NCBI GenBank assembly: GCA_002189035.1
Contig: NEEC01000002.1
Span: 1,736,001-1,800,000, forward strand
Origin: Utricularia gibba
Lineage: Eukaryota; Streptophyta; Magnoliopsida; Lamiales; Lentibulariaceae
Direction of reading: 5' to 3'
DNA: 64,000 bases
Shown: piece after piece, positions 1 to 11,369 of the stretch
Layout of the letters: each line of letters opens with the position of its first letter
Numbering within the stretch: the first letter of the stretch is position 1
Position numbers and translations under genes: made by a program
The notes under the pieces: model-generated
Seen by the model: only the letters and a program-made list of their open reading frames with translations
Told to the model about the DNA's origin: nothing
The model's database searches: none

Positions 1-1000
1 TGGATGACATTAATTTACATTAGCACAAATGATTTGAAAAACACGAAGAAGTATTATTTATCTGATATTTGATAGAAATATTTATAATTGAATTTATATG
101 TAATATTAGTAAAACACGTATAGTCAATTATTTATTATGTAATTAAAAAGAAAAGATAGTATCGTATTTTATTACGATGGAATTAACTAAATACATCCCA
201 ATTTATATTTTACTATAAATGAAATGTTAAATAATAAAATTAATGGAATATTTAATACATGATGTAATATACTACTATTGATCAAATGAGGCCTATATAC
301 ATCGCAACATTATTTATTATATTGGATTAAATTAGAGAAAAGCGAAACAACTTTATATTTTATTATGTATAGTTGTTTTTTAATTAATGTATGATTATGC
401 ATAATTAATTAATTAAAATATGTTATAATGATTTTTTTAATTTTTCGAATAAATAAAATGAGAGTGCTGGTAAAATAAACATAAAAGGAAAGGCGGTTGG
501 CTAGAGCTAGAACGAAAGCAGAGTAATTTGTAGAATGATAAGGTGGTATAAATAGAAAGATTTGCCCGCTGACCGGGGCAGAAGGAAGGGGTAGTGGTGA
601 TTTGCCCGGGTGCGGTAAAGGGAGACTGTTAAACAAAACAATAATTAATTAAGCATGATTATTTTTGTATTTTAAAATAAATAGAATGAATGCTGACGTG
701 TATTTACAGTTATATTCTTATTCTCAGTCCAATACAGAGAATGTGAGGAAATGAGATTTAAAAAAAAAAGAAAAAGAAAAAGAAAAGAAAAATGGCATTT
801 AATAAAAACACAAAATGAAGAAGGAACAACGTCAGAAGCTTTCGGAAGAGAGGAAGAACAGAGGGAGGGGGTGGAGAGAGAGAGAGACCTGCAAAAAGGA
901 GAATTGAGCCTGTAGAAAGGTCTTTCTCCAGAAGGACGAGAATGGAACAGAGAAAGTGAAGCTAGGAAGTAATTGTATGTATATATTGGCGTGTATGTAT
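1..1000. other. AT-rich region upstream of the ARF gene
   Basis: No gene is supported here. The first 480 bases are strongly AT-rich with no coding signal. From about 765 to 795 there is an A/AAAAG-rich simple stretch. Apparent open frames on the minus strand through here are low-complexity shadows of CT-rich leader sequence. The segment probably holds the promoter of the ARF gene that begins translation at 1432, but I cannot place a TATA box or transcription start with confidence. Confidence 0.6.
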
Positions 1001-1002
1001 AG

Positions 1003-1024
1003 ATAGAGAGAGAGAGAGATAGAG
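1003..1024. repeat. GA microsatellite in the ARF leader/promoter
   Basis: A run of GA dinucleotides interrupted by two T residues. GA/CT runs are common in plant 5' leaders and core promoters; this one lies about 410 bases before the ARF start codon. Confidence 0.7.
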
Positions 1025-1246
1025 GTCGTGGGTAGTGTCTGTTTACTGAGTGTTTCTGTGTGTCTGTGGTTGTTTGTAGTGGAGGGAAGGGGGCAATCGA
1101 GAGCAGATTTGTGAAGAGTTGGTCTCTGCATTTCTCAGCATCTTCTGCCCCCTTTTCAGCTCCTCTGTCGGCGATTCCCTGTTCGCCGGAAAATATACTT
1201 CCCCCTCCACGGCGGACGGTTGAGCTCATCATCGTTCTTTTTCTCA

Positions 1247-1297
1247 ATGGCCCAATCCAAGGGTTTCGAGTTTCTGCGCCTATTTTTGCTTGGCTGA
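1247..1297 (+). other. upstream ORF 1 in the ARF leader (16 codons)
   Basis: ATG at 1247 followed by 15 sense codons and a TGA ending at 1297, in the probable 5' UTR of the ARF gene. The context at the ATG (CTCAATGG) has A at -3? no purine is certain there, but G at +4 is present. A second minimal uORF of four codons lies at 1361-1375. Both close before the main start at 1432, so they could reduce or tune translation by reinitiation. Confidence 0.5.
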
Positions 1298-1431
1298 GTT
1301 TTCTGGGGCTTTTTACCTTTTGGATTGTGGGTTTTCGTTGATTTCTTGGGGTGGTTCGACATGGGTTTTCCGTGAGGAAAGCTGCCAAGGGGTAGTAAAG
1401 AATTCCAGAACCAGAACCAGAAACGGAGGAG

Positions 1432-4400
1432 ATGAAGGCTCCAAGTGGCGGCGGCAGCGCGGCTGCTTCACGGGCCAACACCTCCGCCGCCTCTGAAGGT
1501 CTCCTTTCCTTTCCTTTCAGATTTGCATGGCAAATTAAACGCACTCCTTTTTTTCCGTTGTCTTGCTTTTCAAAACAATAAAAGAACCATTTGTTTATTG
1601 ATCAGGTGAGGCGAAGAAGAGTATCAACGGCGAGCTATGGCAAGCTTGCGCCGGCCCATTGGTGAATTTACCGGCGGCCGGGTCCCACGTCGTCTACTTT
1701 CCTCAGGGACACAGCGAACAGGTCATGATCTTTCTTGATTTTAAATGAGTAAATACATATGAACCCATTCTCCTCCTTCCTTCGTCTCCTACTTTGGTAT
1801 GCCCACGTCCCTATAGCAGAAATCAGAAGGCAACCAAAGCAAAGTTCTTCTTCTGCTCAAACCCCAAAACACTATACGACGTCGTTTCTTTTCGATCAAC
1901 TCTCTGCATTAACATTTAGTGCATATCTTCCAACATCCCTTTCTGTCAGTGCCTGTCTTCGATGCAATTCCCTTCAATAGTTTGATGGATCCGATCACAT
2001 GGATGGGTGGAAACCCACAACTCTGCGCCAAAAAAAAATTCCCTTCTTTTTTACCCCGTGTTGTTTGCTAACGTGCGCCGCGTGCGTAGACTAGTCCTTG
2101 GTAAGCCGGGGAGAGGGGTTGTTGTTGATGTTGACGCCGGGCCGATTCGGTTAACATACTTTGCAAGACTAGAGGACGGAAAAAAACAAAAAGCAAGAAA
2201 GGGAGAGATGATCTTCGGCTGTGCTAACGTGCGCCGAGGAGATTATGATTTTGGGGGCCCAGGGACCAGATCATGTCAACTTGCCCCTCTGTCATCAACT
2301 AACAATTGTTTGCTACATTTTTATATATTTTTTTATGTTCTTGTTTTAATCATTACCGCTGTTAAAAAAATTTTTACCATGCCACATGGGTAGTTTGAAC
2401 ACGCAAACTCTTACTCTACATTTATTATTCTTGTTTTTATTAAGAAAATTATTAAAAAAAAAGAGAGAACAAGACGGTAGGAAGAGAGACATTGCTAGTG
2501 CTAGGTGTCTGGCAGTGGAGAAGTAGTGATACAAGTGAACAGTGTACTTAAAGTGAACTCAACATCCGTTTAGGGGATGATAATTTGCTGGTTTGGTTTT
2601 GTTGTTGTAGTGTGATTCTCATTGGGCGGATATTTGTTGTTGTATGGGAATGATGAGTGATGATATCTGCCTGCTTCTAAAGTGAAAATGTTCATCATGT
2701 CTTCAGGTTGCTGCTTCAATGAAAAAGGACATGGATGTACAAATACCAAGCTATCCTAATCTTCCATCGAAGCTGCTGTGCATTCTTCACAGCATAAGAT
2801 TGCATGTATGCTAATTGTTATAGGCAGTGGTTTCATTTTTTTGACTTTGTAGTGGGTTTTTCATGGTCCCTTTTCTTGCTTCGTTAGGCTGATCCTGATA
2901 CTGATGAAGTATATGCCCAGATGACTCTGCAGCCTACACCCTCGGTGAGTTTCTCCAACTCCTGTGCTTTGAATGTGTTTTTGTTTCTTTACTTGAGAGC
3001 ACATGCTAATGTTTCCTCTTTTTAGTGCCCCTGACATTAATAATAATCCACTTGCTGTGCAGTTTGACAAAGATGCATTGCTGAGATCAGATCTATCAAT
3101 GAGAGCCAACAAACCACAGATGGAGTTTTTCTGCAAAACCTTAACGGCCAGTGATACCAGCACTCATGGAGGTTTTTCTGTGCCTCGGCGAGCGGCTGAG
3201 AAGATTTTCCCAGCTCTGGTTATTCCCAAATCCTTCATTTCTTTGCTTTATGTCTACAGCCTTTTGTTTTGTTAGCTTGTTACAAACGTGTTCTGTTTTA
3301 GGACTTCACCATGCAACCTCCTGCACAAGAGCTTGTCGCTCGTGACTTGCATGATAACGTGTGGACATTCCGGCATATTTACCGGGGTAAGTTCATTTGG
3401 ATCATGAATTTTGAAAGAATGTTCAGTAATGTGATGGACTCATTTCAGGGCAACCGAAGCGTCACTTGCTAACCACAGGATGGAGCCTTTTTGTTAGTGG
3501 AAAGAGGCTGATTGCTGGTGATTCCGTCTTATTTATCAGGTACAGATGTGCATTGTTATATGTTGCTATGCTTTGATCCTAAAAAGAATCACTGGAGGTA
3601 ACAGAAGCGTCAAAACTCTTGCAGGGACGAAAAGCAGCAGCTTCTATTAGGCATTAGACGGGCTAACAGGCAACCAACTAATCTCTCATCATCTGTGTTG
3701 TCAAGTGATAGTATGCACATTGGCATTCTTGCAGCAGCTGCCCATGCTGCTACAAACAACAGCCCTTTTACTGTGTTCTACAACCCAAGGTATGGAGTGG
3801 CTTAGCCTTACAGAAAAACAAGCATCCCATCAATTTTTTCTAATCCTTTTTTTCTTAACAGGGCCAGTCCATCAGAGTTTGTTATTCCCCTAGCAAAGTA
3901 CTATAAGGCTGTTTGCAGCAACCAAATCTCTCTCGGAATGCGTTTCAGAATGATGTTTGAAACCGAAGAATCTGGGACAAGAAGGTGAGGATGATGATCT
4001 TCTGAGTTTGTTTTGAAAATCTTCTTCTTTGTTGGATGGGAAGTTTTAAATATGTGCAACTGCATATGCTTTGGTAGGTATATGGGTACCATAACTGGTA
4101 TCAGTGACTTGGACCCTGCACGATGGAAGAATTCTCAGTGGCGCAACTTGCAGGTAAAACCAATTCTTTTGATCATCGTCCCTTATTTTCATTCATCTGC
4201 TGCTGCACACAGAGTATGCAAACTTCATGGTATTTAATGAATAGGTTGGCTGGGATGAGTCAACTGCAGGTGAAAAGCGCAACCGTGTCTCCATCTGGGA
4301 GATTGAGCCAGTAACTGCACCATTCTTCATTTGCCCAAGTCCACCTTTTTTCCGGCAGAAGCGCCCTCGGCAGCCAGGTCTGTTTTGATATAGTTCTAGA

Positions 4401-7011
4401 CCCTTTGTAAGTTTCTTACAAGCAGCTCTCCTTAGGAACATGATAGTCACAGGAATGTAGTGCAGAGTAATCATTTAATGCTGCATGGACAGATGCTCCT
4501 ATCTTTTTCTGTCATTATGTTGGCCGTTATTTTCCCAAATTTGATGCTTTTTGGCCATGTTCAGTTCGTGGGGCATGATGTGTTTTCATTTACGAAGGAA
4601 TAAGGACATAGGCTCACTAGAGTTAAATCACACACAATGCAACAACTACTATGGAATATCTGATTTTGTTTCTTTTTGCAGATGATGCTTATTCAGATCT
4701 CGACGTTCTTTTTAGGAGGACAATGCCTTGGCTTGGAGATGATTTTGTGTCCAAGGAGCCCCAAGCTCTTCCTGGCATGAGCTTAGCTCAGTGGATGCAC
4801 ATGCAACAAAACTCTCCCCTGGCTAACTCTATTCAGACAAACTATATGAATCCTCTGCCTGGTTCTGCAGTACAGAATCTTTCTGGCATGGATATTTCTC
4901 AGTTGGGCTTGCCTGCGATGCAGGTTGGTCAGCATAATAACCAGAGTACGGAGAGGACGAACCATTCAGCACAAGACCAGCTCCAGAAGCTTCCCTCTTC
5001 ATCACTGAACCCGTTGGGAACAATTATGTCCCCACAGAAGCAGATGAATGATGCATCTCTGCATCCTCCGCAAAATTTAGTCTGTCAGAATATGCCTACG
5101 AGCATGCCTGTGAGCCAAGTACCAGCACAGATTTTGCAATCTCAGGGTCCTATGCAAGCTCCAAGTGCTCTGACACAGCAACAACAATCTCTTATAAACG
5201 AGCAGCCTCAGAGAAATGTGCCACAAAACATGTCTCACCTGCAGCAACAAATTTCTGGTCAAAGTTCACTGCCATTCCAGCATGATGTGTTGAGCCAGCA
5301 GCTTCATGGGTCTGAGAACCAAATTCAACTTCAGCTTTTGCAGAGGATCCACCAGCAACAGAATTCACTTGTGTCACAGCAGCCGGGTATGGCTCAGTCA
5401 TCCTTGACTCAGATGGCTGATCAGCAAAAGCAGATTATGGACATCCCACAGGGCTTCTGCCGATCTATTTCAACAACCCCAGTGATGGATGCTTCTCAAG
5501 CTACAACTAGCATGCAGCAATGGACTAGGAATGATGGTCAAAATAGCCTTGGGTTTGGTCAGCTACATTTGCAGGGTAAGATGCCTCAACAGCAGCAATC
5601 TGGAATGTTTTCTGAATCTCAAGGACTCGTAGGAGGTCCTTTAAACCCTACAAATAACCAGTTTTCAGCTGGAAGCAGCGGTATATTGGCTGCAGCTGCT
5701 GGCGCTGGACCTTCCGCCGTTACTGAGGATCTACCATCTTGTTCATATTCGCCATCAACAAATAACTGTCCAAATGCTTCCTTATCTATGATGATAACCT
5801 CAAGTGCCCAAGAGCCAATGTGTTCCAACAATAACCTGCTGAAGGAGTTTCAGTCAAAAGCTGATGTGAAGGCCTCACTGAACATATCCAAAAGCAACAA
5901 ACAAGGCTTTTTCACTTCAGATATGTATCCTAATCCCACAGGTGGCCAAATGGATTATTTGGACAGTCAGTCTTCTGCAACGTCAGTTCTTTCTCAGAAT
6001 GATGCTCATGTCTCTCAGAATAATAACTCCTTGTCTTTCAATCCTCCGCCAGTGCATTTTAGAGATGAAAGCCATGAGATGGATGTCCATGGAGATGCAA
6101 GAAACAGTTTTCTCTTTGGATCTACTGTTGAGAACCAATTGGCAGTTTCCATGATGTCGGATCCTTCAATGGCCAGAAACATGCTAGGATCTGCTAAAGA
6201 ATTCTCAACCAATCTCTCACCTGGAGGAAGCATGGTGCCTACTTATGATAACCCGAAGGAACCAAGGCCTGGTTTTTCGTCATCAATGGTCTCCCCTCGA
6301 TCTTTTGGGGTTCAAGATATGACATTCAATTCAATTGATTCAACAGTGAATGATAGTAGCTTCATGAACAGAGGTTCTTGGTCTCAACCACAGGTTCCTA
6401 GGATGAGAACTTACACAAAGGTCTGTTATGTTTTGTCATTACCTGTTTGCTCCATGGAAAACATCTTTGCTGGTTTGATGTGGATAATATGTTTTCTTTA
6501 GGTATATAAACGTGGAGCCGTGGGAAGATCAATTGACATCACAAGTTACTCAGGATATGATGAACTTAAGCAGGACATGGCTCGCAGATTTGGTATAGAG
6601 GGACAACTTGAGGATGGGCAGAGAATCGGCTGGAAACTAGTTTATGTAGATCATGAGAATGATGTCCTGCTAGTAGGCGATGATCCTTGGGAGTATGTTC
6701 CTCTTCTGAGCTTGGGAAAAAAAATAAACTTGTTTCATCTTTCATTTCCAAAGCAAGTTTTGCATATGAGAGTTCAGCTTTGGATTCGACTTCCATCCAT
6801 ATGTCTTGCTGGATTACTTCCAAACAAGGCTGCTGCTTCTTGTCCTAAACTGAATCCTTGTGTTATGTTTTTCAGGGAATTCGTGAACTGCGTTCGCTGC
6901 ATCAAGATCCTATCTCCTCAGGAAGTCCAACAGATGAGTTTGGATGGCGATTTTGGAAGAAACATGACTCCCAAACAAGCTTGCAGCAGCTCAGACAATG
7001 TTGTGAGTTAG
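1432..7011 (+). CDS. ARF19-like: auxin response factor, class A activator (ARF7/ARF19 type)
   Basis: Transcription factor that binds auxin response elements and activates auxin-induced genes in the nucleus. Fourteen coding exons join in phase: 1432-1498, 1606-1721, 2707-2805, 2888-2944, 3063-3218, 3302-3386, 3449-3539, 3625-3789, 3862-3984, 4078-4153, 4245-4377, 4682-6420, 6502-6692, 6876-7011, giving 1077 residues, close to Arabidopsis ARF19. The N-terminal dimerisation region ([14 protein letters not shown]) is followed by a B3 domain at about 134-235 ([18 protein letters not shown]), the ARF ancillary domain ([17 protein letters not shown]), a long Gln/Ser-rich middle region from about 390 to 965 encoded by one big exon, and a C-terminal PB1 domain at about 970-1060 with the basic YKRG and acidic [17 protein letters not shown] faces. 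The Gln-rich middle marks an activator. The N-terminus MKAPS fits ARF7/19. Intron 2 (985 bases) is the longest. ARF19 versus ARF7 assignment is inference. Confidence 0.95.
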
Positions 7012-7573
7012 TGAAAGGATAGAGGTCCTCTCAAACAGAAAGATCAAAACAGCCCTTGGCCATGGACTTGCAGGAGACAACAAAGTACAAATACTGGTAG
7101 TGATGGTAGGAAATGTTGCTAAAATAGGTGATTTTTTCCCTTCCGTAGTCTTCCCACTTTGTACCAGATGAAAAGGCTCACTCAAACGGTTGCCATGCAT
7201 ATGTTGGATTCCAAGAACAGTCACCCCACCAAAACTATGCAAATTCAGATTTCCGTTCGTTCAACTCCCTGCCGAAAATTCAAGAGAATCAACGCAGTAA
7301 AATATCTTCTCCCTCCAAAACCTCTGTTGCTGCTCTCTTCTCTTAAAGCCCGAGTCTCCGATTCTCAATCGGTTTCCGCGCCGGATGGAATGTGCAGTGG
7401 CAACAGTTGATGGGTCCTTGTATAAGTTTCATGCAGTGACTGCATCTCTTGCAACTATAAATACTTTTTTTTGATTCATTATGTTCGTTTCTGCATAAAG
7501 ACGACTCCCGTACAATAAAACTACTTTTTTTCGTGAGAACAGCAGCGAAAGCCGTTTGCCTCTACCCACCTCT
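7012..7573. other. convergent 3' ends of ARF and BAHD genes
   Basis: About 560 bases between the ARF stop and the BAHD stop on the opposite strand. It should hold both 3' UTRs. Open frames here show no family resemblance and I see no RNA gene. Confidence 0.6.
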
Positions 7574-9244
7574 TCAGTAAATCTGTTGCATATCTTCATA
7601 GAAGAACTTCTTGAAGTCGGCCATGCATTCTGTTTGGAGAGACAATGCGACTTCGATCCCCCCCTCCGGCGTCGGAATAATCCTCGAGCTACCGTCGGGG
7701 TCAAATACTCCAAGATCCTGCGCCATGTAAATCTCTTTCCCGAACCCGAAATCCATTCCGTTAAGCGGCAGCCCGATCCAGCTTACGACTCCCATCACCG
7801 GATTCCCATAGAATGGCCCCGCCGGCGATTCTTGCAGCGGCGATAGGTCGTTTAGAGATTTCAGGTAATCGATGGTTGAGTTTACGTAGTCGCTCGTCAC
7901 ACGTTCGACGGTTTCCCGTATCTTTCCGGCGGTGAAGGATAATGGGTTCTCCGAAACTTCACCGGAAATGGCGTCGACGACTACGTCCAGGACGGCGTTG
8001 CCGAAGAATTTTCTGGGTAACTTGGGGTTCATGCGGCCACGGACGTCAACGGTGATCGTCAAACCTGCCGTACAAAACCAATCATTTTTAACCCTCTAAT
8101 CTTTATTATATTTAAAAAGGACATTATCCTCGTATCCTCAAAAAAACCTGTCGGTTGATTATACACGTGGCGGCGTGCACGGCAAGAGCAACGGAATATA
8201 TGGGCTGCGAGAACCTCGAAGCGGGTGTACGGACGGCGGAGGACATTGTCCTCCATCCAGTTCTCGTTTGCCCTCTTCTTCAGGGCTTGCACTTGAGCTT
8301 CGGAGACCATCAGAATCGCCAAGGTGGTTGGCTTTTTCCTTTCCTTCTCCGTCGTGGCTTCGCCAATGATGAGCGGAGGTATGGTGTAGGCAAGAGGGAG
8401 AGAACGCGGATGCGTCAGCGGCGAATCTCCCGCTCGGAGGATTCCCCGGTCCAGGAACGGCGGTTCTCCGATGGGCTCTCCTCTCCCCATCCGCGCCCAC
8501 TCCGTCCTGAAGTGGAAAGCACTTTGTCCGTCGACCACCGCATGACTAGTCATTACGCCAAGCGATACCCCGCCGCACCGGAACTTGGTCACCTGCTCAC
8601 ACAAAACCATAAGCCACCGCATACATGCAATTGAATAAAATTATTAAAATTAAGATATAATATTTATTACGTGGTATATTTTCATGCACACAAGTATTTA
8701 AAAAATAATTTCGAAATATAATTAGTTTATTTTCTAATTATAAAAATTTAATAAATATTTATGATGAAATAGAAATTGAATTGTGTTCAAGAATTCCAAA
8801 ATAAAAATAAAAATTAACAATATAATTATTTTTGTTTACCTGCACAAGAAGAAGAGGTATATCTTCGATGGGCAGCGAGCCATCAACCTTCGGAACGAGG
8901 TCATAAAACTCCGGCGCCGGAGTCAAGTCTCCGAGTTCCTCCATCGCGCAGTCAGATTCCACCTCCACCACCGGAGCTCCCTTGGCGTTGCAGTCGAGCT
9001 CCATCCGGCCACCTTCAAGGCGGCGGAGACGGCCCGCCAGAGGATAGAAGTAGACAAGAACTTCACTAAGAGACGACGAAACCGTTCGGAAGAAATCGGT
9101 TTCCCGGGGAGGAGGCCTGTAGAAGTAAATTGCGGGAACATGGTTTACAGCGCCCACCAGGTCCAGCTCCGACAGCGGCATGACGCCGCTCCACGTCGGC
9201 TTCGCCGGACGGACAACCAGCGCCCTCTTGAACGTGGTTTTCAT
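7574..9244 (-). CDS. BAHD acyltransferase, spermidine hydroxycinnamoyl transferase-like
   Basis: Acyl-CoA-dependent acyltransferase of the plant BAHD family, probably cytosolic. Three exons join in phase: 8840-9244, 8148-8592 and 7574-8064, giving 446 residues, a normal BAHD length. The catalytic HxxxD motif is present as SHAVVDG. The second hallmark, DFGWG, reads DFGFG (MDFGFGKE). The N-terminus (VVRPAKPTWSG, then HVPAIYFYRPP) and the segment QPTGLTITVDVRGRMNP resemble spermidine hydroxycinnamoyl transferases, which attach hydroxycinnamoyl groups to polyamines; shikimate-type HCTs are the alternative and the acceptor cannot be read from sequence. I chose the ATG at 9244 because the family alignment starts there and a TATA-like element lies just upstream at about 9289-9298; an in-frame ATG at 9331 would precede that element and adds 29 residues with no family match. 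Confidence 0.92.
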
Positions 9245-9288
9245 TCTCTCGGTCGGTGTGAGTTGCAGGCGGCTCCCCCACGCAGTGC

Positions 9289-9298
9289 ATATATATCC
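9289..9298 (-). promoter_or_regulatory. TATA-like element of the BAHD gene
   Basis: On the minus strand the sequence reads GATATATATGC about 45 bases before the chosen start codon at 9244. Position and composition fit a TATA box with a short leader; no experimental support. Confidence 0.4.
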
Positions 9299-9331
9299 GG
9301 AGGAGGAGCTGGAGAGTAGGACACGTGGCAT

Positions 9332-11369
9332 CTTCCGAAGACCACCGATTGACTTCTTTTTTTAACGGCAGTAGTTTTCAAACTCCGGTACAGAAGAGAG
9401 AAACGTACTTACTAAATAAGGAATGTCATACATAACTATTTTTTTTTCATGTGTATTTATTTATTTATTCGAGTGTCGCTATCCAATCTATTATTAAATA
9501 TGTGATGAAATTAGTAGTCATTTTTTTCACACACGTTCATCAACATGGCTAATTCTTTAATTGATCCAATAAAATTAAGTATTTTTTTACGATTTTCTTC
9601 CGATGGTATCATTTGCTATGTATGAAATTTTGAGATTTTTTTAATAAGGAAAAAAAAACGGAACACAAATAATATATTAGATGAGGATATTGTGTAATTT
9701 TTTTTTTCAAGTATTTAAAAATTATTGATGAGGAAATAGAAATAGGCCAAGGATACGTTTGGAAATCTGATTATTTTATTTAAATATGGTCTCGAAATTT
9801 CCAGGGAAATTGGTGGGCTCTCTTGGAAGCCAAAAGTCGTGCCTCATTTCTTGCTCATTAATGACTGGTGTCATGTTGTGGGGAGTATTTGACGTTGTCT
9901 GATAAACTTGCACCGCACCGCTTCGTCTGAGCTCCCATTGATCAATCTCCTACGCCTGAGTTGAGGTGGAGATCATGAGAGGCATGTTTATCAGCATTTT
10001 GTGGTGTACATGGAGTACGCGGCAAAAAGCAAAGAGCTGCCTCATGGCAGAAGAGCAGAACAACAGATGGATATGGTGTCCATGGCAGACGTTTCCACGT
10101 ATGTGCTTCTTCTACTCAAGTGGTGATGAGAATGAAAACCCTAGCTACACGGCAGCTGTTTCAAATATTGCATGGATTTCAACACCGCCAACCAAACACA
10201 CAGTGAGTCTTGGAACCTGAAACGGATGAATGTGTGCGTAGTCAATCTTCTCGAGTTGCATTGGAGGGACTGCATGGCGGCCACATATCTGGATGTGCAT
10301 GTACGGCACCCAGAGGATGAGGGTTGGATCTCATTCTCTCGCACACAAGTTTCAAACTGGGCTGTGGTGTGTGCACGTCGCATGTCCCTGGCAACGCCAC
10401 CGATTGACTTTTCCTTCGGAAGCAAGTCCTACTTTTTTTTCCATTTTGTGAGACTTGCCCAAGTGGCGGTGAGTGCAGCCTGGGCGCCCATCAACTTCCA
10501 GTTTCCGTTGAAAAGTTAGCACCTAGAGATGTCAAATCTGGATCATTCAAGAACACCCCCTTTTTTGTGGATATCAGTGAGCTTGGTTCTTGTGGCAACC
10601 ATCCAGCCGCCCCGTGTGAATGAATGGGTTGCTCGTTGAAGGAGTGAGATGCTTTTCAGACCCGTGGGATGAACTGCGTACACACTAGCTGTGTTGTACT
10701 CATTAGCAATGTCCCACATGATATGATTAATGAATTCAGATATGTTCAGTAAATGCGGTTGGAATAGTCATCATCATCATCAACAAGAGCAGAATGTGGA
10801 TGGTGAGAACAACTAGAAATAGTTCATTTCATCTCTTACAAATCTTGAAGATGGATAGTGCTAATAGAACTGATTTGATTGTTGCTCGCAAGTACCAATG
10901 TTCTTATCTCACACAGCGAGGAAGGAAGATTGGGGGGTGGGTTCCTTCACTTCAAACTAAATCTGTGGGGGGTCAGGTTGGAGAACAAACAGATGCAGTG
11001 CAAGTCATAACTACTGAAAGCGTGGGACTGGTAAGAAGATGCTCATAAAAAATGGGAATTTGGGTGATATGTACGGCCAAATAGATTACATGCATGATCG
11101 CTACTAATGACGAATCAATCACATGTGAGGGAAGATAAGTTTCTAGCCTGAAGAACTACCTACAACTTTGCCTTCATCCGGGGTTCTCTTGGTTGCTTCA
11201 TAAAAAATTGAAACTTCGTCTACAGACATACCAGAATCATGAATTCTATACCATGTAAATCGCTCGAGTTGCCAGTAAACCGGGAGTTTGGATTTGCAGT
11301 CCCACACCATCCGCGTAGGAGTGCCGTTTGTCAGTCTCACTTGGCAAGGCGGCAGAGAGAGAGTCTACT
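9332..11369. other. intergenic region between BAHD and UTP25 genes
   Basis: AT-rich from 9400 to 9780, then a less AT-biased stretch from about 9790 to 11050. Several 80-115 codon open frames lie at 9966-10519 and 10794-11048, but none has a recognisable domain, they do not join into a plausible spliced protein, and codon use looks unconstrained. The last 200-300 bases before 11370 are probably the 3' UTR of the UTP25 gene. Confidence 0.55.

Noticed and set aside
672-1544. 290-codon minus-strand open frame overlapping the ARF leader and exon 1
   Set aside because: Low-complexity Ser/Leu/Phe composition from CT-rich leader read in reverse; no domain, and it overlaps a real exon.
4651-4681. 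Start of the big ARF exon at an ATG at 4651
   Set aside because: These codons are intronic; a clear acceptor ends at 4681 and the phase matches the previous exon, so the gene starts at 1432.
9245-9331. N-terminal extension of the BAHD protein to an ATG at 9331
   Set aside because: The extra 29 residues have no family match and a TATA-like element lies within the extension.
9966-11048. Chain of plus-strand ORFs of 80-115 codons
   Set aside because: No recognisable domain, no coherent splice joining, no conserved motif.
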